Source: CAVSWN01 sp046728115 (GTDB taxonomy: Bacteria; Acidobacteriota; Vicinamibacteria; Vicinamibacterales; CAVVIG01). From it: 20,050 bases of DNA. The position numbers and the translations under genes are program-made. Positions 17,901-20,050 of the stretch are shown here, piece after piece (within the stretch, counting starts at the first letter, position 1; each line of letters starts with the position of its first letter). The notes under the pieces are model-generated. The model saw only the letters and a program-made list of their open reading frames with translations. It ran no database searches and was not told the origin of the DNA. Where the stretch lies: the NCBI GenBank assembly GCA_046728115.1, contig JBKPDW010000137.1:1-20050 (forward strand), read 5' to 3'.

Positions 17901-17931
17901 GGCCCAGATCGGTTTTCGTTTGACGTTCTAA
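14908..17931 (+). CDS. TonB-dependent outer-membrane receptor with carboxypeptidase-regulatory domain (Oar-like)
   Basis: The protein has 1007 residues from ATG 14908, chosen because a signal peptide (MTRRCLLAVLSSLFLILAFS, ending ALAQG) and an ideal ribosome site begin there; the frame is open to 14794 but the extra 38 residues are not signal-like. Residues about 28-110 form a carboxypeptidase-regulatory-like Ig fold (GTIVDQAKAVLPGVTVTVTN, then VPGTYTVKAELSGF). About 120-240 is the plug domain (QTIPGL, NLFLVDGQYNND, YGAEFGGSTGVVVNAVTKAG). The remainder is a beta-barrel rich in Asn, Tyr and Asp, ending in the outer-membrane signature RTAQIGFRLTF with a terminal Phe. It imports large substrates with TonB energy; in Acidobacteriota such receptors are numerous and substrates are mostly unknown. 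The divergent NHL proteins are its likely periplasmic partners. Confidence 0.94.
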   Translation: MTRRCLLAVLSSLFLILAFSSRALAQGAGGSAELNGTIVDQAKAVLPGVTVTVTNQATGQTRQTVTGAEGRFVLATLVPGTYTVKAELSGFEPTTRTGLVLNVGQEISVALTMNLAGVREEVTVTAESPVIETTSSKIGTNITSDEIDNSPSANRSQFSLMQTIPGLVPTLQVGSFEGGQFSANGQATTNNLFLVDGQYNNDSRLGGSQGTQARVTLDTMSEYQVQTHQYGAEFGGSTGVVVNAVTKAGSNRVSGRAFEYYQSNKLQATDYFLKLKGEENPDSGSNVFGGSVGGPIIKNKFFYFGNIEYDRAHEAANLSFPAIAAPLAVSYSTTTDFNGPNTFARFDYQLNGNNSLSFRWTRERILTLRDTIEDDLAIPDAARYENDSGDQVYSASWTSVLNNHTTNEFKVGHVRENLLQGPKSLFADTGSTSAFFDSSWGFVGFEGQDPFDLGAQNTHPDFIAANRNTYGDNVIRDYTFDDSLTWLKSGWHGEHTLKAGVSFSRNAATPSGAGANFIGNITFPTDRPFNAADPTTYPFRFQISMGQVDFNVVDHRLGSYVSDKWTIGNNLTLNLGVRYDWQGATPDDKSAFGPRFGFAYNLGGTGKTLVRGGIGKVFQYTQTPILITLAQRQVIAPSLAYDTMQVTSPVATGTFPVRAGDPNATACLNVVAGPTAGEAVMSPACRSFLVGLRNQVLAGGVVNNVTAGPIVDSPDRQMQYTWAFSVGVKREIAKDMAVSVDYVGNRGRDLTAVIDINEGPVNPATGRVTRLGQSIFNPNNILGLPPEALSATFVQFNQEQTRPEFNADYNSLELELEKRFSNRYSGRVSYTLSHCNDVVAPLAVLGASDTNPRADYGRCARDNRHAFATSANVQPWRGLGGGIVFRRYSGYPINETTGVDSNLDGTNNDRPVKGRDDLTMPIRSPLDATGMAIRNGMDGQSKLILDGRVQYIWRLTHTQAGVFLEIYNLTNHTNFGDPTGARNSANFMIPIVADNPRTAQIGFRLTF

Positions 17932-17941
17932 GGCAGGATGG

Positions 17942-18075
17942 GGGGATTTGAGGATGTGAGGATTTGAGGATGTGAGGATTTGGGGATGTGGGGATGTGGG
18001 GATGTGAGGATTTGGGGATGTGAGGATGTGGGCATCTGAGGATCTCACATCCTCACATTCTCACATCCTCACATC
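17942..18075. repeat. octamer array (GRGGATKT)n that switches strand near its end
   Basis: Thirteen consecutive 8-base units fill 17942-18045: mostly GAGGATGT, GAGGATTT and GGGGATGT, with the last two degenerate (GGGCATCT, GAGGATCT). From 18045 the same motif continues on the opposite strand: TCACATCC, TCACATTC, TCACATCC and TCACATC, to 18075. The array spans the convergent junction between the TonB receptor stop (17931) and the YjbR-family stop (18077). Because of the strand switch, both transcripts read the same G-rich repeat after their stop codons, and the two arms can pair as a hairpin. Four GGGG runs (17982, 17990, 17998, 18014) could form a G-quadruplex. No T-run follows and there are no spacers, so it is not a CRISPR. 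Confidence 0.9.
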
Positions 18076-18076
18076 G

Positions 18077-18436
18077 CTAGACCCCCTTTCGACGTCCAGA
18101 CTTCCTGGGTCTGGGACGACTTTTGGGCTTGTTCATTTCATTCTGCCAGGCCAGCGTCATCGCCTCTCCGACCGTTTCCTCCTCGGCTTGATCGAGGATG
18201 ACCATCGTGGCGCCCTGACGCCCCCACGCCCCGCTGGCGGGCTCGAACATTGCCGCGTGCTCGCGCAAAACGACCCTCTGCTGGTCGGGCGTCAGCTTCA
18301 CCATTCCTTTGCGGCGGTCCGGCGACAGGGTCGCGAAAATGCGGCCGTTGACGCGGAAATCGGGGTGTCCCATGTGGGCGCCCTCGACGGCGCCGTCCAT
18401 CCCGAGCGCCAGCTTTCGAAATCGTTGATCGGTCAT
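18077..18436 (-). CDS. MmcQ/YjbR family protein
   Basis: The frame is open to 18544, but the family-like sequence starts at ATG 18436 (MTDQRFRKLALGMDGAVEGAHMGHPDFRV), giving 119 residues. The HMGHPDFRVNGRIFATL and GMVKLTPDQQ segments are typical of MmcQ/YjbR proteins, which have a CyaY-like fold and a proposed DNA-binding role that is not well proven. The C-terminus is a basic tail (NKPKSRPRPRKSGRRKGV). The start has no close ribosome site: GGAGGAT lies about 15 bases upstream. The start is only 29 bases from the divergent gene's ATG, so its promoter must lie inside that gene. Its stop codon sits at the edge of the octamer array. No signal peptide; cytoplasmic. Confidence 0.85.
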   Translation of the reverse strand: MTDQRFRKLALGMDGAVEGAHMGHPDFRVNGRIFATLSPDRRKGMVKLTPDQQRVVLREHAAMFEPASGAWGRQGATMVILDQAEEETVGEAMTLAWQNEMNKPKSRPRPRKSGRRKGV

Positions 18437-18465
18437 CTTCGGGCCACGATCCTCCGATATCAAGT

Positions 18466-19545
18466 ATGATGGAAGGTCCCAAGACGTTGAAACGCCGGTT
18501 TGCCGCCGCCGCCTCGATTGCCGCCATCCTGGTGGCCAGTGCACCGCTGCGTGCCGCCGACAGCCTGGTCCTCAGCCGCTTTGGCGACTACCTGGACTCG
18601 CTGCGCCTGCAGGCGGGCATTCCGGGTCTGGCCGCAGCCATCATCGGGACGAGCGACATCGCGTGGGAACGAGCGTTTGGCCAGCAGGACGTCGACCGTC
18701 TGGTTGCCACCCGCACCGACACGCCCTTTCATCTCGATGGCGTGACGCAGACGATCACGGCCGCTCTCGTCCTGCACTGCGCCGAGGAAGGACGCCTGTC
18801 GCTCAACGATCCGCTCGGGCGGTTCTGGCCGGCGAATCCTGACGCAGGCGCAACCCTGCGCCAGATTCTGACGCATACATCCGCTGATGGAAACACGTTC
18901 TCGTACCGTCCGCAGCGGGTGGACAGTCTGGGATCCGTCGTCGAGTGGTGCAACGGTGTGCCATTGCGCGGCGCATTCTCGAAGCTCTTCGATCGCTTTG
19001 CGATGGTGGATTCCGTTCCGGGCCCCGACGTCATACAGCTGGCTTCGCAGCCGGACGGCATCATTCAGGCGGACATCGCACGTTACCCGTCGGTGCTCAC
19101 ACGGCTGGCGGTGCCCTATGCCGTCGATCGCAGCGGCCGCCCATCGAAGTCGCAGTATCCGGCACGAACGCTGACGAGTGGATCGGGAGGCCTGATTTCG
19201 ACGGTCAGGGATTACGCGCGGTTCGACGAAGCGCTCAAGCTGGGCGCGCTCATCAGCCCCGATATGTTGACTGCCGCGTGGACGCCGGCGTCGACGCGCG
19301 ACGGGCGGCAGCTTCCGCACGGACTCGGGTGGTTCGTGCAGAGCTACAACGGCGAGAAGGTCGTCTGGCAGTTCGGACAGGGCGACAACGCCTCGTCGTC
19401 GATGGTCGTGATCTTGCCGGCGCGCTCGTTGACGCTGGTGCTCGTCGCGAACAGCGACGGGCTAACGAAGTCGTTTGGATTGGAAAACGGCGACCTCAAC
19501 ACGTCGCCGTTCGGGAAGCTATTTCTCGGCCTGTTCGTCAAGTAG
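18466..19545 (+). CDS. exported serine-hydrolase (beta-lactamase/PBP fold) homologue lacking catalytic Ser and Lys
   Basis: The protein has 359 residues and follows the class C beta-lactamase/penicillin-binding-protein-like family along its whole length: DTPFHLDGVTQTITAALVL, EEGRLSLNDPLGRFWP, LRQILTHTSA, SGSGGLISTVRDYARF, HGLGWFVQSYNGEKVVWQFGQG and LTLVLVANSDGL. Where active members have SxxK followed by T/F-T, this one reads G92-V-T-Q95, so both the nucleophile and its general base are absent. The Tyr of the second motif may be kept (Y147 in FSYRP) but its Asn is not, and the HxG region reads Q302-F-G. The frame is intact, so it may act as a binding protein rather than an enzyme. The start is unsure: ATG 18466 has no ribosome site; TTG 18487 gives a cleaner signal peptide (KRRFAAAASIAAILVASAP) behind GGAAGG. 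Confidence 0.85.
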   Translation: MMEGPKTLKRRFAAAASIAAILVASAPLRAADSLVLSRFGDYLDSLRLQAGIPGLAAAIIGTSDIAWERAFGQQDVDRLVATRTDTPFHLDGVTQTITAALVLHCAEEGRLSLNDPLGRFWPANPDAGATLRQILTHTSADGNTFSYRPQRVDSLGSVVEWCNGVPLRGAFSKLFDRFAMVDSVPGPDVIQLASQPDGIIQADIARYPSVLTRLAVPYAVDRSGRPSKSQYPARTLTSGSGGLISTVRDYARFDEALKLGALISPDMLTAAWTPASTRDGRQLPHGLGWFVQSYNGEKVVWQFGQGDNASSSMVVILPARSLTLVLVANSDGLTKSFGLENGDLNTSPFGKLFLGLFVK

Positions 19546-19548
19546 ACG

Positions 19549-20012
19549 ATGCGCCGAGTCGGCCCGCTGGTCCTCGGGCTGTTGCTGATGGCGCGGTCCG
19601 TTCCGGCGGCGGAGAAGCAGATTCGGCCGTACGTCGGCCTCACGTTGGACGGCACGACCACGTTCATCGACCTCGAGGACGCGGCGAGCGGTCCCAACGG
19701 GGTGTTGGGCGTTCAGGCGGTCTGGCTCGGCGAGATCGTTGGAGTCGAAGGGGACCTGGGGTGGGCGCCCGGCTTCTTTCAGGCCGGCAGCCAGCACCTC
19801 GTCCTTGGCAGCTATGTAACGACGCTCACGGGGAGCGTCATCGTGGCGATGCCGCGGAGGTTGACGGAGTATACACTTCGGCCGTACCTTGTGGCGGGCG
19901 GCGGGCTGATGCACGTCCACATTAATGATGTGCTCGATGTGCTCCACGTCCATCAAAACCTCGCCGCGCTGTCATTTGGGGCGGGTGCCATCGGGTTTGT
20001 GACGAGTAGTGT
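19549..20012 (+). CDS. outer-membrane beta-barrel protein, 3' truncated at contig end
   Basis: An open frame starts at ATG 19549, 3 bases after the preceding stop, and runs without a stop into the adapter. The translation begins with a signal peptide (MRRVGPLVLGLLLMARSVPA) and continues KQIRPYVGLTLDGTTTF, GVEGDLGWAPGFF, LRPYLVAGGGL and SFGAGAIGFVTS. Alternating strands, with an aromatic/Gly RPYLVAGGG motif, are typical of small OmpA/OmpW-like barrels (OMP_b-brl). About 154 residues are genuine; the last true bases are 20011-20012, and the rest of the protein is missing. The tight spacing suggests it is co-transcribed with the serine-hydrolase homologue. No ribosome site is obvious. Confidence 0.75.
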
Positions 20013-20050
20013 CTGTCTCTTATACACATCTCCGAGCCCACGAGACCGCA
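20013..20050. other. Illumina Nextera adapter (artefact, not genomic)
   Basis: CTGTCTCTTATACACATCT (20013-20031) is the Tn5 mosaic end used in Nextera libraries. It is followed directly by CCGAGCCCACGAGAC (20032-20046), the index-side transposase adapter tail, and by four bases (CGCA) that would be the start of an i7 index. The exact adapter order and orientation show read-through beyond the insert end. This sequence should be trimmed. Confidence 0.98.

Noticed and set aside
17942..18075. The octamer array as a CRISPR.
   Set aside because: Units are 8 bases, contiguous and without spacers, and no cas gene is present.
18437..18544. A 36-residue N-terminal extension of the YjbR-family protein.
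   Set aside because: It would overlap the start of the divergent serine-hydrolase homologue and lacks family similarity; MTDQRFRKLAL is the usual type of start.

Overview
The window is high-GC bacterial DNA that reads like an Acidobacteriota chromosome, probably class Vicinamibacteria. This is inferred from gene content: a Ser/Thr kinase fused to a TolB-like propeller, secreted NHL-repeat proteins, an Oar-like TonB receptor with an N-terminal carboxypeptidase-regulatory domain, and many exported hydrolases. No rRNA, tRNA, phage gene, transposase or CRISPR array was seen. The last 38 bases are Illumina Nextera adapter, so the biological sequence ends at 20012 and this is a contig end, probably from a metagenome assembly.

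Layout. 2-6936, plus strand: a 5'-truncated alpha/beta hydrolase, a membrane-anchored Ser/Thr kinase with a C-terminal propeller, an exported metallo-beta-lactamase-fold hydrolase, a 16-bp perfect inverted repeat, and an exported amidohydrolase. A heptamer array (6940-6988) fills the convergent junction to a minus-strand pair, a GYD-domain protein followed by an MsbA-like ABC exporter (9142 to 6988). 9143-10402 is eroded: about 300 bases with nothing recognised, a small exported hypothetical (minus), and a DinB-family gene that has lost its C-terminal half. An exported amidase (10403-12193) follows, then a 43-codon ORF that looks like the fused two ends of a kinase-propeller gene whose middle is gone. 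Two tandem NHL-repeat paralogues (minus, translationally coupled) diverge from a 1007-residue TonB-dependent receptor (14908-17931). An octamer array that reverses strand near its end (17942-18075) fills the next convergent junction, to a YjbR-family gene. Finally come a divergent serine-hydrolase homologue lacking its catalytic Ser and Lys, and an outer-membrane beta-barrel gene cut by the adapter.

How the genes may work together. Most products carry signal peptides and would act in the periplasm or outer membrane: TonB uptake, periplasmic propellers, and hydrolases of ester, amide and cyclic-amide type. This fits a scavenging heterotroph that takes up and breaks down organic matter, but no single pathway can be assigned. 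No clearly new multi-gene system was found. The observations most worth a second look are the strand-switching octamer array, the catalytically dead serine-hydrolase homologue, the kinase deletion remnant and the decayed DinB gene.
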